Shown: positions 22,380 to 35,285 of the stretch, piece by piece
How positions within the stretch are numbered: position 1 is the first letter of the stretch
How the letters are laid out: each line of letters starts with the position of its first letter
NCBI RefSeq assembly: GCF_031143425.1
Contig: NC_090447.1
Span: forward strand, 27,370,238-27,434,237
Direction: 5' to 3'
Length of the DNA stretch: 64,000 nt
From: Pleurodeles waltl
Taxonomy: Eukaryota > Chordata > Amphibia > Caudata > Salamandridae
Translations under genes and position numbers: made by a program
The notes under the pieces: generated by a model
The model's database searches: none
What the model was told of the DNA's origin: nothing
Seen by the model: only the letters and a program-made list of their open reading frames with translations

Positions 22380-24830
22380 TATCCCTGAAGAAGTTGTGAG
22401 GCTCTCCAATTTGCACCAGCAGCAGAGCGCCCTTGCAGGATGTATGCGTAGAAGGTTGATAGATGTCTGATATGTTAATTTGGGTGCATGAGATTCAGAC
22501 GTGCTCCAAACAAGATGTAATGTTCATTGCAGAGCTTAAGAATATAATGATGCAAAGAGTGTTAGATCGCTTGCTGAGCTATGCACATTGCTTTAAATGT
22601 GATTTTGTCAAAGCGCTGCAGGCCAGAGTGGAGAAATGAGACCTGTAAACACATGGCACTTCATTGGCAGTTTGAGCAGCTGCCTGCGAATCACCTTTTA
22701 GATTCTCTGCAGTTTTACAAATACTAGTATTGTTGCTCCAATGTATTTTCCATTGTCAAAGTAAATGTGGGAGAGCATTAGTGCGGTGGTAGCTTGAATG
22801 TTATGTGGAAAACCGAGGTTTCGGAAAGGTCGATGAAGGTATCTCAGCATGTGGAAGCACAGTAGGCTACCTGTTCTGCTTATGTAAGGGATAGATTAGA
22901 GTCCATGACCACCCTTGGGAAAGAGTAGTGCTGGAGGTGAAAATCCTTGAAGCAAAATAGTAGAGGGGTGATGAGTTACCCAGTTCCCACATGCTAGAGT
23001 CTCGTATTGTGATGTTTTGAGCTTGAAATGGTTGGCAAACTTCTGCTTGTAGGTTTTATTTCCCATGTTACAGGATTCTAGATCAAATAAGCTGTCAAGT
23101 ATAAGAATGATTTTTATATCATTGGCCAGGTTTTAGCAGCTGAGATTAAACAATAAAATAATGCCTGGCAGTGGGCTAAGATTTATATTGAACAAGAGAG
23201 AGGATGATTTAACTTTGAACAACTGTGATTCTGAAAACCTCAGAGGTGAAGAGAGGAAGTTGAATGGTGAGCTTCCTGTCCTTAAGTTATGAAGTGATCC
23301 ATTTCAGGGAGGATCCTTGAACCTCTAAGTTAAGGAATCTCTGTAGGTGTGTATGGTGTTAAAGTGTGTGGAAGACTGAAGGCAGCTTAAGGAGGAGGGC
23401 AGGGACTTCATTAGACTATACAGCTGTTTTGATATCATCCGTTGCTGCCATTCGCAGCATCTAAGTGCCAGGTCTAGGAGGGAATCCATTTTGATAGTCC
23501 AAGAGCAGGTCTTGCATAAATGCCGATATTGGTGTGAATGCAGATCAGTTTTCCCAGAAAAGGAACTTATACTGGAACCAAATAAGGTATTTGATTCAGT
23601 GAAATCCGGTCCACATTACTTTTCCTATAGGACTGATGTGTTTCATTTTGAGCTCCTTTGTTAACATTCCTGTTGTTAAAGAAAAACTGATTATGGCCCT
23701 TCCTAGGATGGTTGCAAAGGTTATCCTGAAAATATTAGCTGGGAATTGATCCACTGGGGAGACAGTTAAACCACATTCAGTTATCTTCCAGTGTAAGAGA
23801 AATGAAGCTGAGTTGTTCTGCTCTATTATTGAGATTTTCCTTCTGAAGTTTTGTAATGATTCACCAGAGTTGCACAGTTTGGGAGGGTAAGGTTTTCAGG
23901 TCAATGTTCTCTGGGTTCTGGAAATCATTACTGCATAAAGCTTCTTTGCTGAGCATGCTGCTGTTGACATTTGTTTAAATAGTGTTTTCTTTTTGCTTTC
24001 TTTACAGTGTGCTTATAGATGGAGAGCAGTTTTGTCTATATTGCCGAAGGATTGTTTCCTTAGACTTTCGCGGATCCTCCTATGATTTTATTTCCATCCT
24101 CTGTCAGACAGGTCTTCTGTTGAGATGGGTTTGGAAGGTATAAATTGATCAAATAAAATATGTAGACCATCATAGAACTCTCAAACTGTTAAACCAATAT
24201 TGAAGGCTAATAGGAGATATGGTAGAGCGGGCTGTGGGATGTGATGTCAAGTTTGATTACTTTGTGTAGTTTTGAAGGGCAATTCAGCAGGATGAAAGAC
24301 ATTATGTGATGATCAATCCACATTAAAGATACTGAAATCAAGCTGGGGAGGCTAATATGATGTTCAATATATGTCATGCAGTGTGGGTTTGCCCATGAAC
24401 TAGTTGCAGACAATCCATTGCTTTAAGGTTCTAGTGCAATATAAAGAGTGACGCACCGGCAGTGCAAGGGGCTTGTGAATAAGCCCCTATGTGTTGAAAT
24501 CTCCAAGTATGCAGAGGTTTGGGTACTATAAAGTTATAACTTTAGCAATGAAGCCCAAGAAGGCTTGAGTGAAAATTGGTAACGCATATCGCAACGATAT
24601 ACAATGATGAGCTTAAATGCCCTTCACTTCAGTGGTCCAGATAGATTCCTTGTGGATAATGGCTATTCTTCCTTATACATGTTAGTTAGGTTGTTCTTTT
24701 AAAATATTATAGCCAGTGGCAGTGGATTATTCGGGATGGATGACAGGGCACCAATTAGCCAAATCTTAATAGAAGGTTGGGACAAAATCCTGGATGTTCA
24801 GAATTTTTATTCAAAGATTTATCATGGATA
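22380..24830 (-). pseudogene. Degenerate LINE of L2/CR1 type: endonuclease and reverse transcriptase remnants
   Basis: On the minus strand, pieces of a non-LTR retrotransposon ORF2 follow in the expected order. An endonuclease GDFN motif lies near 24510. The stretch VSLMWIDHHIMSF, matching the WTDHH-type block, lies at 24280-24330. A reverse transcriptase block with QNGFLPRPGT, ATDDIKTA and LKWITS lies at 23270-23510. A C-terminal region resembling the HWLP-to-WNSLP end lies at about 22400-22690. Stops and frameshifts interrupt every block, so it is an old copy. Confidence 0.65.
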
Positions 24831-25325
24831 TTCAGAAATTTTATTCATAGAGCTACCTTCTAGGGGTTTGGAGGTGAGGGCGTGAGAGGATTCTGATAAT
24901 TGAGGAGTGCGTATAAGTCACAAGGCGGGGTGTGAAGAATCAGTCAGAGGTAGGAAGAGGTTCAGATCGGATTTAAACACAGTAAGAAGTGAATTTACAG
25001 GATTGGAAGGGGGTTATCAGATAGAGAAGAGGTAAGTATATAAAAGTCAGTCAATAGTGAAATTAGGGGAACTTCAGAGTGAGACAGGGCAAAAGAGGAT
25101 ATAGAGAAAGTGGGAAGAGAAATGGGGAGCAGGAGGGTTAATGTGATGTTTGATGCACTGGCTTGTGCGTTATCGAGAGTGGCAAGCATTTTGAGTTAGG
25201 AAATGTGGATATACACTCTCAGATAGAGGTGAAGAGTGGAAGAACAAAAGATGGGAAGGTTGTGTGAGGAAAGATGTAGCAGTACTTGGGGAAAAATTAG
25301 AGTAGTGAGAAATTGTGAGAACCAA
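24831..25325. other. Unassigned DNA before the Harbinger element
   Basis: This purine-rich sequence (gagaagag, ggagcagg) has no gene. It ends at the Harbinger terminus. Confidence 0.4.
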
Positions 25326-25776
25326 GGGCCAAATGTAGCAAACTTTTTTGCATTCGCAAACGGTGCGAATCGCAGAAATCGGCCGTTTGCAAATGCAAAA
25401 ACGTCAAATACGATGTATGAAAGACATTCACAGTGCAAAAATAAGGAATCGCTAAAATAGCAATTCGTTGCGACTGCGACATGTTCTGCATATCGCAAAT
25501 AGCAACATGATTTAGCAAATCGCTATCTGCGTTACGCAAATTGCGAACTAGATTTGCGAATCGTAGATAGTGATTAGCAAAATCATGACGCTATTTGTGA
25601 TACGCAGAGTTCGACACGCAAATTCCATTTCGCAATGCAATGCATCAGAAATTCACAAATAGCATATATTCGCAGAATGGCCTTTTGCACATGCAATTTA
25701 CCACAAATTGAAATCAGGTGGTAACCAGTTGCAACCTATATAAAGAGGCCCAGAATGACTCTGCCTCTTTTCCACA

Positions 25777-26913
25777 ATGGCTGCACACTACATGATGGTG
25801 AGGAGAATGAGAATCCTGGCAGGTTTGAGGAGAAGGAGGAGGAGACAGGAGCGCATTTTCAGAGTGTGCATTACCCTTTTTGACCAGACAGAGGAAGAGA
25901 TATATGAGAAGTGTTGGTTAAGCTCGGCCAGGATACTTGACCTGATAGCTGATCTACAACCCATACTGCAGCACAACACACAAGGACCAATAGTATACCC
26001 ACCCAAGTACAGGTATTATGCTCCCTGCACCTATTAACCTCAGGGAGCTATCAAAGGGTCATACCAGCAGCAGGAGGGGTCTCACAGAGCGCCCTCTCAC
26101 GATTTTTCAATGCATTCCTCAATGCCATGCTGAGCAAAATTCAACAGCACATAAGATTCCCCAACACCCCACAAGAATTACTACAAAGTTCGACTTCTAC
26201 AGAATGCCCAATTCCCACATGTCATAGGTGTCATCGCTGGGACACATGTCCACCATCGGCCACCGAGTATGTTTATCGGAACCGTAAGAGCCATCATTCC
26301 ATGAACATACAAGTGATTAGCAATGCCTCCAACATCATAACCGATCTTGTGGGTAGATACCCAGGTAGCACAAATAACTCATACATCTTTCGCCACAGCA
26401 GAATTCACACAAGACTAGTAGCTGGGGAGTTTGGCGAAGGATATCTACTGGGTAATTTGATAGTTGACAATGTTGCATTGATGTAAATGTGACGTCAGAT
26501 ATCACAAGTACTCATTTTACTCTCTTTTCATTCCAGGAGACAGTGCCTAGGCAGTGCGGACCTATTTACTGATGCCCTATCTGAGCCCTGCAACGCCAGC
26601 CAAGAGGAGGAACAATCCTGCACACAGGGCAACCCGCAGTGTGCTGGAGAGGACCTTCAGACTGCTGAAGAGCCGCTTCAGGTGCATCCATAAGAGTGGA
26701 GGTGCACTACAGTACAGTCCAGAGATGACCTGCAAAATTGTGGCTACATGTGATATGTTGCACAGCATTGCAACAAGGGGCATACCTGTGGAACCCATCG
26801 AGCCGGACTCAGATGAGGATGGTGATCCCTTACCACCCCTTCACCCAGTAGACAGGAGCAGTGCAGCAGAGGGCAGACTAAGACATGCTGACATCACCCA
26901 CAACCATTTCTGA
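25777..26913 (+). pseudogene. Harbinger (HARBI1-like) transposase pseudogene
   Basis: The ATG at 25777 opens a basic N-terminus, then EEEIYEKCWLSSARILDLIADL, as in HARBI1-like transposases. Beyond about 26010 the frame breaks several times. The catalytic-core stretch that should read I-D-G-T-H reads I-A-G-T-H near 26230, so the first aspartate is missing. SATEYVYRNRKSHHSMNIQ and SGLVGRYPGS-like blocks follow. At 26455 a GT begins an apparent intron ending TTTTCATTCCAG at 26536. Splicing restores LLGDS, which carries the second aspartate, but a TAG follows. The last block contains RTYLLMPYLSPATPAKRRNN, then the acidic residue in SVLERTFRLLKSRFR and a short acidic tail ending at 26913. It is inactive. 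Confidence 0.8.
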
Positions 26914-27104
26914 TGTAAGTAATGACACTTCAATTTTATGTATTTCTGGAGTTAGCACCTTTATTACCTTGACTTCAAGTAACATGTGTCCATAGGACAT
27001 AGCTATGCACTATAGGCAAACATGTGCAAGTAAGTGTCACACCATTAGCATCATAGTATAACTGTATTGCTACATGTTAAGGTAGTCCCCTGTAGCCCTC
27101 AACA

Positions 27105-28739
27105 TTACTTCCTACGTCCAAGCACTCCACTTGAGTGTTCAGTGGCCTCGCTGGAACTTCTTGTAGCGGGTTCTAAGACAGTACTCTGTTTGGTATTATG
27201 ACGCCTAGGATCCATCACAGGGACCGTAAGACTGCTGGGGCTAGAGAGCTCCTCACTATCCCCACCACCAAGTTCCCTATTTGTAGCACTGCGTGCTGTT
27301 TGCATTGCATCAAGAACATTGGTTATCTGCACCAATCCCTGTGCAACGTCCTGACTGCAATGTGCCATCTCCACCTGTATGCCCACAGCACGTTTTGATA
27401 TCAAGGCAGTTGAACTAGCGAGCCGATTGATCAATCCGCAGAACCCATCAAACCTTCCCATAAATTGGTGATGGCGTCTACGGTGGCTGACACGCTACTG
27501 CTGAATCTCAGTGCAGAGTTCCCTAATGGCGTTTGTCAACTCCTTTTGTGTTTTTTGCTGCTGTCCCTCACTGAGACTCCAACTGCTTGTGCATGGATCC
27601 CATGTTTTCATTGAGTGCATCAAACTGCTTGTGCACTACTCCCATATTGTCATTGTGAGACACCAACTGACTGTGCATTGACCTCATGTGTTTGCATTGC
27701 ATGCGCTGCACTTTTAGCACAGAAGCGTCAAGGCCGCCAAAGATTGATGGACCCTCTCCTTCATCTATGCACTGTCTGCCTGCATCGTGACGCCTCCCGA
27801 GGAGAGTTGACTGACGCTGGGGCAGTGCCTGATGTCTTCCTATGGATCTAGCCTCTGGAGGTGTTGTGGATACTTTCTCCAGCATTTCATCTGAGTCCAG
27901 GTTATACTCTGGGAGAGGTAAGACCCTTGCCCTGCGTCTAGTTGGCGCGATACTGAAGGACTCACTGGTGTTTGAGTCGGACTGTGGCTGTGTTTCACCA
28001 TCCCCCAAATTTCCACCTTCTGCAGCGTCAGGGATTGGGACATCTACAGTGAAAATGTGCAGCATGTCATTTATGAATATTTCACAAAATGTTGCACAAT
28101 AGTAACGACTGTACACGAACATCGTCTCACTGTGAGGTGTTTGTGTTGTTCCTCTGTATGGCTGTACACTAACTTGCTATATATGTGGGATTAGCACTTT
28201 AGGGGTGTGGACTACCACTACCATAAGGCTTTGTTGCATTGTATGTAAGATGTGGCATGGACTACTTATCACAATGCATCAAGCTCATAGCTATTTTCTA
28301 AGGAGCATTTGTACATGTACGTGCACATATGGGGATACACATCATTACTGCCCTTACTTTGCCGGTGCTGGGTGTCCATGAGGTGTAAATGTCAGTGACA
28401 CCACTGACAGCTTCAGGAAACAGTGTGGACTCTACCATGACTTCCATTGGTGTAGACTGTCTGGGTGGGTGGTCCTCAACCGGTGCTCCTTGCCTCCTTT
28501 AGCCTGCTGGCCACCCTCTCTTTGGCATGGGACCACAAGTTGTACCATCGCTTGCGTATCTCAACAGAGCGCTGCGCAACACCTACTGCGCATATTTTTG
28601 TCTGGATTTCTGACTAAAGCTTCCTCTTCTCACTTTCAGGTACCTGGAGTGAGTTCTTCCCAAATAGTTTGTTGTGGTTCCTTACCACCTCCACAGTGAG
28701 CATCTCTAATTCCTGCTCACTGAATTTGAGCGTGTGCAT
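27105..28739 (-). pseudogene. Harbinger Myb/SANT-like DNA-binding protein pseudogene
   Basis: This is the accessory protein of Harbinger elements, which in known cases binds the transposase and the element ends. On the minus strand from about 28739 the reading is MHTLKFSEQELEMLTVEVV, then NHNKLFG, a stop, and QRSVEIRKRWYNLWSHAKERV. This is the trihelix Myb/SANT pattern. A second block (28122-27568) has TRRRARVLPLPEYNLDSDEM and a repetitive M-H-K-Q-rich segment. A third (27461-27105) ends in a basic stretch. Frameshifts separate the blocks. Orientation opposite to the transposase is usual for this family. Confidence 0.65.
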
Positions 28740-28957
28740 CCTGTCTCCTTCACTTTCCCATCATTGGCCATGTTGCCGTTTGGTCCTGGCTGGTCAAACA
28801 CCTGCCTCCGTGGTGCTGGGCTGTGTCTCTCTGCTTGCTCCTGTGGGTGTGGCTCCTGGAAACAGCATGGGCTGACTCACTTCCTGGTTGTGATGCCATC
28901 AGCCTGTTCCGGGTTGCCGTTTTCGCAATTTGCGATTTTCAAATACCAAAGCGCTGA

Positions 28958-29888
28958 GGGGCATATTTATACTCTGTTTGCGCCGGAATTGCGTCGTTTT
29001 TTTTACGCAATTCCGACGCAAAACTAACTCCATATTTATACTTTGGCGTTAGACGCGTCTAGCGCCAAAGTCCATGGAGTGTGCGTCATTTTTTAGCGTG
29101 GACACCTACTTTGCGTTAATGATATGCAAGGTAGGCGTTCCAGTCTAAAAAATTGACTCCGAGGCATGTGCGCCGTATTTACACTCCCGGGCAAAATTCA
29201 CGCCTGGGAGTGGGCGGGTCAAAAAAAATTCCGTCCAGCCGCTTTTGCGCCGTTTTTTAGCGCCTGGTCAGGGCAGGCGTTAAGGGACCTGTGGGCTCGG
29301 AAGGAGCCCAGAGGTGCCCTCCCATGCACCCAGGGACCCCCCCTGTCACCCTTGCCCACCCCAGGAGGACACCCAAGGCTGGAGGGACCCATCCCAGGGA
29401 CATTAAGGTAAGTTCAGGTAAGTATTTTTTTTTATTTTTTTTGTGGCATAGGGGGGCCTGATTTGTGCCCCCCTACATGCCACTATGCCCAGTGACCATG
29501 CCCAGGGGACATAAGTCCCCTGGGCATTGCCATTGGGCAAGGGGGCATGACTCCTGTCTTTGCTAAGACAGGAGTCATTTCAATGGGGGTTGGGAGTCGA
29601 AAAAAATGGCGCAAATCGGGTTGAGGTGAAAAATTTGCCTCAGCCTGACTTGCCCCATTTTTTGGCGCCCAAGCTCCATATCCCCCTACGCCGGCGCTGC
29701 CTGGTGTACGTCATTTTTTTTCACGCACACCAGGCAGTGCCGGCGGCTAACGCCGGCTAACGCCGGCTAACGTCATTGAATAAATACGGCGCCCGCATGG
29801 TGCTTCAGAATGGCGTTAGCCGGCGCAAATTTTTTTGACGCAAAACTGCGTTAGCGCAGTTTTGCGTCAAAAAGTATAAATATGGCCC
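28958..29888. mobile_element. Nested 931-bp non-autonomous Harbinger-like element
   Basis: The ends are GGGGCATATTTATAC on the left and, reversed, GGGCCATATTTATAC on the right, with a TGA triplet duplicated at 28955-28957 and 29889-29891. The interior is GCG/TTTTT-rich like the MITE at 5848-6003. It includes a short tandem of cggctaacgc at 29743-29772. It has no gene. Confidence 0.75.
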
Positions 29889-30060
29889 TGATTGTTTTGC
29901 AATTCGGTATTTGCAACTTGCAAATTGCATTTGCGAATTTTAAGAAATCGCTATTACCGACACGCAATTTTGATACATCCCATTTGGCATTTCTAAAATA
30001 GCGATTTCTTAAAATTCACTAATTAAGAAATGTAAACCGGGAGCTTGATACATCTGGCCC

Positions 30061-31165
30061 TAAGAGTCTAACAGTGAATAGTAAGTTTTGAAAGGATTAG
30101 TTAATATCAATATGAGAGGATACGAGATTGGTAGAGGTAACAGGAGCAAGTTAGAGGGGGGAGGACGATCTATTAGGCTGGTTTGGTAGTGATAGAAAAG
30201 GTTGGACTGAGACCATGGGAAATGGGTGCTGGTACAATGATTTTTTTCTCTCACACAGATCAAAGTCTTTGTTGGTTTTTATTTTGATATTTGAGTCGCG
30301 GTAAACATGGTTATTGGTGCACACTTTGTAGTTTTATTGATGGTCTCATAAGTGAAGATTGGAATTGTTTTACGACAGTCAGCCCACGATTTTAGTAGGA
30401 AGTACCAAATGGTCACTCAGGATGTTAGAAATTCTTTAGGTATATGTCTGAAAAAAGTCTGGTGCAGCATAACATTGGCTATAAGAAATCCTAGGAGCTA
30501 GTGGACAAATTGTGTGCTCGCAGATTATTAGGTATTTCAGTTTTTTGGCACTATATGGACAGTAGACAGGAGCAGCAAATCTTAGCTGGCTGGAGCTCAG
30601 TCAGATCTACTTCAGATTAAGGAATGAACAATGACACTTGTTAGAAGCACTTTACTTACCAATTAGTTTTCTTGATGAAGTACTTGCTCTGGAATTTAGA
30701 ACAGGTATGTGACAGGTAAATAATAATGGATACCAGAAGGCGTAACAGGCTGTTGTATGTGGTCTGTTATTTTATTTTTTTTCCACGCTTTTTCTCTATA
30801 TTGTGCTTATGTTTGTCTCTCTTTCTCAGGTCTTGTCTTTGTTGTTTTGTGTGGTCTTCGTTTTGCTTCTTCGGGTTCTTCCTAAGTCTTCTTTCATTCA
30901 AGTCGTCATCTCGGAATTCCCCCAACAAGGAAACCAGAAGGGAGAGAAAGAAGAAGCCGATTTTTAATAGGTATGTTGGTTGCTAACGGAACCCCCTACT
31001 CCTGCCTTCTCTCATTTCTCCTGTCTTTTTATTCTCCTTATTTCCCGTTTCTTTCCCAGTGTAGTTAGTGTAGATTTACTTTTTCCTCTCACATTAATTG
31101 GATCTTCTCTTTTCCTTTATCTCATGCCTCAATACAATCCTTATTATTTTATACCTATTGTTGCT
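30061..31165. other. Unassigned DNA
   Basis: The stretch has T-rich segments and frames below 90 codons, such as the Phe/Ser/Cys-rich one at 30726-30986, which is explained by T-richness. Nothing here can be supported. Confidence 0.4.
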
Positions 31166-32215
31166 CCTTTTTGGGGTTAGTAAAGTGCTGCCCTTTTTCA
31201 CCACGTGCCTTCCTTGATTTTGTTCTTAATAATAGTGTGCTTTTTATGGGCGAGCACAAAGTGCTCCGTTCATTCTGTAATCTCTCTTTGGGCTTCAAAC
31301 CATGCCCATGCCACGTCAGTCACTTACATTGGTTCGTGGGCTTGCCTTGTAAAATCCGTTTGCTTTCATTTGTGAAAGGCATGCATACACCATGCCTTTT
31401 CTGGTGTTTAGCCCACGTACACAGCACCGGTAAAGTACCAAAAACATACGATGCTCGGTGTTTTCAAACTGGAGTCCGGTCTACTTTATCTGTTTATTTT
31501 CCACACAGCGCAATTGCGCTGCGGTTTTTGTTTTGTTTTTTTGCTTTACGGCGATAATAGCTCTAAATCGAACAAATGCGAGACCCGTTGCATTGGAAAT
31601 GCTTGTTTCTTTTCTTATTGTGTTCTTTAACCCCCCCCATCCCCTTTTTTTATTCATTAGGTGTTTTCTTGCTCAGTCAGCGGTTTTCTTCCCATTTCCT
31701 CATCCCCAGTACACACCCCGTACCTGCTCTGGCCACGTTCTTCCTAGAACGTGGCCGGCCCCACCATGTCCTCCCTCTTTCGTTTCATGGTAGCGATTCC
31801 CTTCTGGGCTGCTGCGTCTCACGGTTTCCAAGTTGTAGCTCTTCCCCTTGAGCCAGCGGCTCCGCGTCTCCTGGCTGCGCCCTCTTTGTCTCCACGTTCC
31901 TCCATCTCCTGGCTGCGATTTCATCTCCCCTTCGCTGCTTCCCGCTTGCCTCGCGTTACGGTCTTCCTCCTTTTTACAGACGCTGTTTTGGTTTTTCTGG
32001 CATGGGGCGTTTTGAGAGTGCCCCCACCCCGCCCCTTCCTGGACAGACTCCACAAGCTGCGAAGTACCCCCGGGGCACTTCCCTCTCAGCCCAGCACACA
32101 GCGTCCTATCACAGGGCATTTTTCTTTTATTTTTAGAGTTGTACCTGCAGTAAATTTCATAGGTCCAAGCCCGCTGCCAAAAAGGCTCCATAAACCTATG
32201 TTAGGTTAACGCTTG
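31166..32215. repeat. Possible dispersed repeat, family not identified
   Basis: The stretch is single-copy within the window. It has uneven GC content and a hairpin at 31731-31756 (ggccacgttct / agaacgtggcc). Several frames of 110-160 codons overlap in different frames and on both strands between 31171 and 32209, without motifs. That speaks for a non-coding GC-rich element rather than a gene. I suspect a high-copy salamander repeat but cannot show it here. Confidence 0.3.
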
Positions 32216-33024
32216 AGATGGTTAACAGGGCTTGAGCCCGAATATGTAGAGGACGATGACCATACTTTCTGATTTAAAAAAATCAAGATCTATGTGCTAC
32301 TAACATTTATACATCCAGAAGGCTTGGTCAAATCTGATTTGGGAGTCAGTGTAGAAACATCTAAGCTTGAGACACCTCATCTCTTTTCAAGTGCCACAAC
32401 TGCACACAGACAGCAGCATTAGTTCAACCTAAAGTTAATTATGTCACCACCCACCAGGGCTTTTGGTTCTTAGGACGGTGAGAATAGGTTACAAGCTTTT
32501 AAGTTAATCAAAACTGTTATCCTCTGCATTACCAATTTGGTATGCCAAAGACATTAGTCCCTTTCAGTCACTTGCCAAGTTTGTACTAACAGAGGAGGCA
32601 TGTTCGGTCCCCCTGCAGCAGCAGCGTGGGCCATGTCTGGTCCTCCTGCGCAACAAGGTCTCATCGGCATCAGACAGAAACCTCCAGGATGCACACCTCA
32701 GTCCTCTCAAGGCTGCAAGGCAACCAGCTGCACATCACTCACAGGGCCATAGCAGGAGAAGAGGCTTTTCTCAGTGGCCCTCTCCCAAGCAGTAGCTGCA
32801 GATCGCAGTTTACTCTAGCACTCCAATTAGTACTTGATTAATGGCACAGCTCTCTCTGGTGCTGCAGTAAGTACTTAGTGCTCCTTCCTGGGTGCACCGG
32901 CCACACATCCTCAGATGATTCCTTTGCACTTCGGACTATAGGTGTTACAATCGGCACACAGTGACTCATGACGACATCCTGGATTTTTCTTGAGGCAGCC
33001 CCAGGGTACCTCTCAGAACACTTA
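32216..33024. other. Unassigned DNA
   Basis: No gene or repeat structure is seen. Confidence 0.4.
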
Positions 33025-33300
33025 TGGACATATTTATGCAACACACCAGGACAACTTGCTGTGAGAAAGAGAGCAAAACAGCACCACATCCACCACGATA
33101 TGGCACATTACTGTGGTGCACAATCTGCTGCCTAGTGCCAATGCAGGCACCCAAGCCCCATGGCGCAAGGGTGGATTGTTTTTGTGCAAGAAGGGACACC
33201 TTCCTATTGTTTGTGCAGGAAGGGACACCACTCTACAGAGAAACAAGCCTTAGAGACATTTACCTCTTGTGCTACAGAATGCAGCACACTTAGAAAGAGG
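33025..33300 (-). repeat. Dispersed repeat, copy 3 (reverse orientation, diverged)
   Basis: It shares the order ggtgcacaatctgctgcc, tgccaatgcaggcaccc, gccccatggcgcaaggg and gtgcaagaaggga with the copies near 6.5 and 21.1 kb. Boundaries are approximate. Confidence 0.45.
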
Positions 33301-35285
33301 AAACCACAACAGAAATACAGATAATTTGCCTCGCTGCACCTCTGGTGAGAAGGCATACAATTTGGATGCATTCTTAGGTCTACCAGTGTTGGTGATTCTG
33401 GGAATGCTTCGAAAACATGGGTGAATGTGTTTGAACACTGACGCACCACCCATGGAACACCCTCACCCCGCAGAGTAACACAAGGCAGCGACTTGCACAG
33501 TCTTTAGTTACTCTAGATCTATTGAGCCATGCAGGGCTAGACAAGGTGGCCTTGCGTGGCTTGGTAAATCTCTGTTTAGGTTGTGCATCACCATGCGTAC
33601 CATTAAGTGCCACATGGGCAGTGCAAAACCTTGATAAATCTGGTCCTTCATTTCTCGCTATATTGTCTGGTACTCCCTCTCCCATCTAAAGAGATGCTAA
33701 CAATATACTTGCGGTCAGAAAAACACAACCCCTCCTCCATCTTGCTCTCTGGTCCAGGTTGTAGGCCTCCAAAATGGAACATGCAGGTTGTATCACTACT
33801 GTGTGGCACACTATTGCTTCTAGCACACACATATAACACACCATATGTCAGTGTAAAGGATCCCAGTTTCCGCATGAGCAGAACTTAAATGGACTTGTAA
33901 TCATGCATTCAGGTTGCACAGATACAAACGTGGTCACTATAATTCACGAACATGGCATGCTGCCACCACTGCACTGCATTTATTGCATGAAACACTTGAC
34001 AAGAAAAGTAGTCTCCTATCACTGTGAGGGTGCGACTGCTGTGCTCCTGCTGGTTCAGGACTAGGTCCAGAACCTAAGAGTCAAAGGTCAGGCCTATATT
34101 AATGCACTCACAAAAACATAAGGATCAGATATGCAGTTTAGGCACACACAGCAAAGATCAAAACCGTACTTGATACAAGAGATGTTCCTGTCCCAACATT
34201 TGTCTTTTTTTACAATAGAAGCTAGTCTTGGGGTTTGTACTAAAAATAAAGTCTAGCGTGCAAGACCCCTTCAACTTTAGCCCCAGGGATGAAGCTCTCA
34301 TATGTAAAGCAGGGATGTGGAATTCCTATCGCCCGGGACATCTTGTTTGGGGTCAAGGGCAACAAGTTTTTATGTTTACTTTGTCCTTGGGACAAGTAGG
34401 CCCAACCCTCTGCAGCACAAACCCTTTGGCTGCCTGTTTACAGAGAGTGGAACTCTGCAGTTGAGGTAATGCGTTTCCAAAAGATAATGCTGTTCGAACT
34501 TGTATTTATGGTTCATTATTTGAAATCCTTCATTATTAGGGTGAGTGCTGTAAATAAATGTTTTAAGGTCACACTTCACTACTGATGTTGGTTCCAGTAC
34601 AAAAAAACAAAACGTGTATACACGTTTGAAAAGTTTAGGCTATGAGGCTAAGTATAATGCTCCCAGAATGCTCTCTGATTAGATGCAAATGAAGTGTCAT
34701 TTAGTAAAATGTGTTGGTGCATGCTAGTATTTCCCAAAAATATTTCTAATGGAAAATCAGTGTAACCATTTCAACACGATTATGGCAAGCATGAAAATAA
34801 ACAAACACTGACAAAGCCAACTGATCTGACATATTTTTATAAGTCTTTTAGTTTCATCAATGCGTGTCTTGTTTTGACATGGCTTTTGTAACACTTTATT
34901 GTTGTGGGATCTATCAGGCCCTCAACACTGTAACAAACACTGGCCAAAAAAAAAAAAATGTTTGAACTCTAAAAGCACACGTTGCCACCAGTGGCATAAA
35001 AAAGGCCCTGCAGCCACCCTCCTGGGGGCCCCTTCAGCACAGCACCTGGCCTGAGTGAGTCTGGAGAGGGGGCTCCTCCATGTTCTTTGCAAAGGGGCAC
35101 CCTCCAGTTTCGTTACGTCAATGATTGCCACTGTAGTTCCTGACACTGAACAAAACTACTGTGTGTGCCAATATGCTCCTTGTGGAAGAGCAGAATGCGA
35201 TCGCTCACAGTAAAGCCAGCCCCGAAAGAGAGAGAAATAGAAGTTTAATAAAAACAAAATGTTTTGTTAACACCAGACCTAATTA
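33301..35285. other. Unassigned DNA, with a possible MITE edge near 33640
   Basis: The phrase ccttgataaatctggtcc at 33628-33645 resembles the end of a DNA element (reversed GGACCAGATTTATC), but no partner end was located. An A12 run sits at 34948-34959. No coding region is supported. Confidence 0.35.

Larger units (their letters stand above)
25326..30060. mobile_element. Decayed two-gene PIF/Harbinger transposon
   Basis: The left end reads GGGCCAAATGTAGCAA and the right end, reversed, reads GGGCCAGATGTATCAA, giving imperfect terminal inverted repeats. The flanking triplets are CAA (25323-25325) and TAA (30061-30063), compatible with a TWA target after one mutation. Subterminal tttgcgattcgcaaa-like motifs occur at both ends. 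Inside are a transposase remnant on the plus strand and a Myb/SANT-like gene on the minus strand, the two genes characteristic of autonomous Harbinger elements. A further 931-bp element is nested at 28958-29888. Confidence 0.75.
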
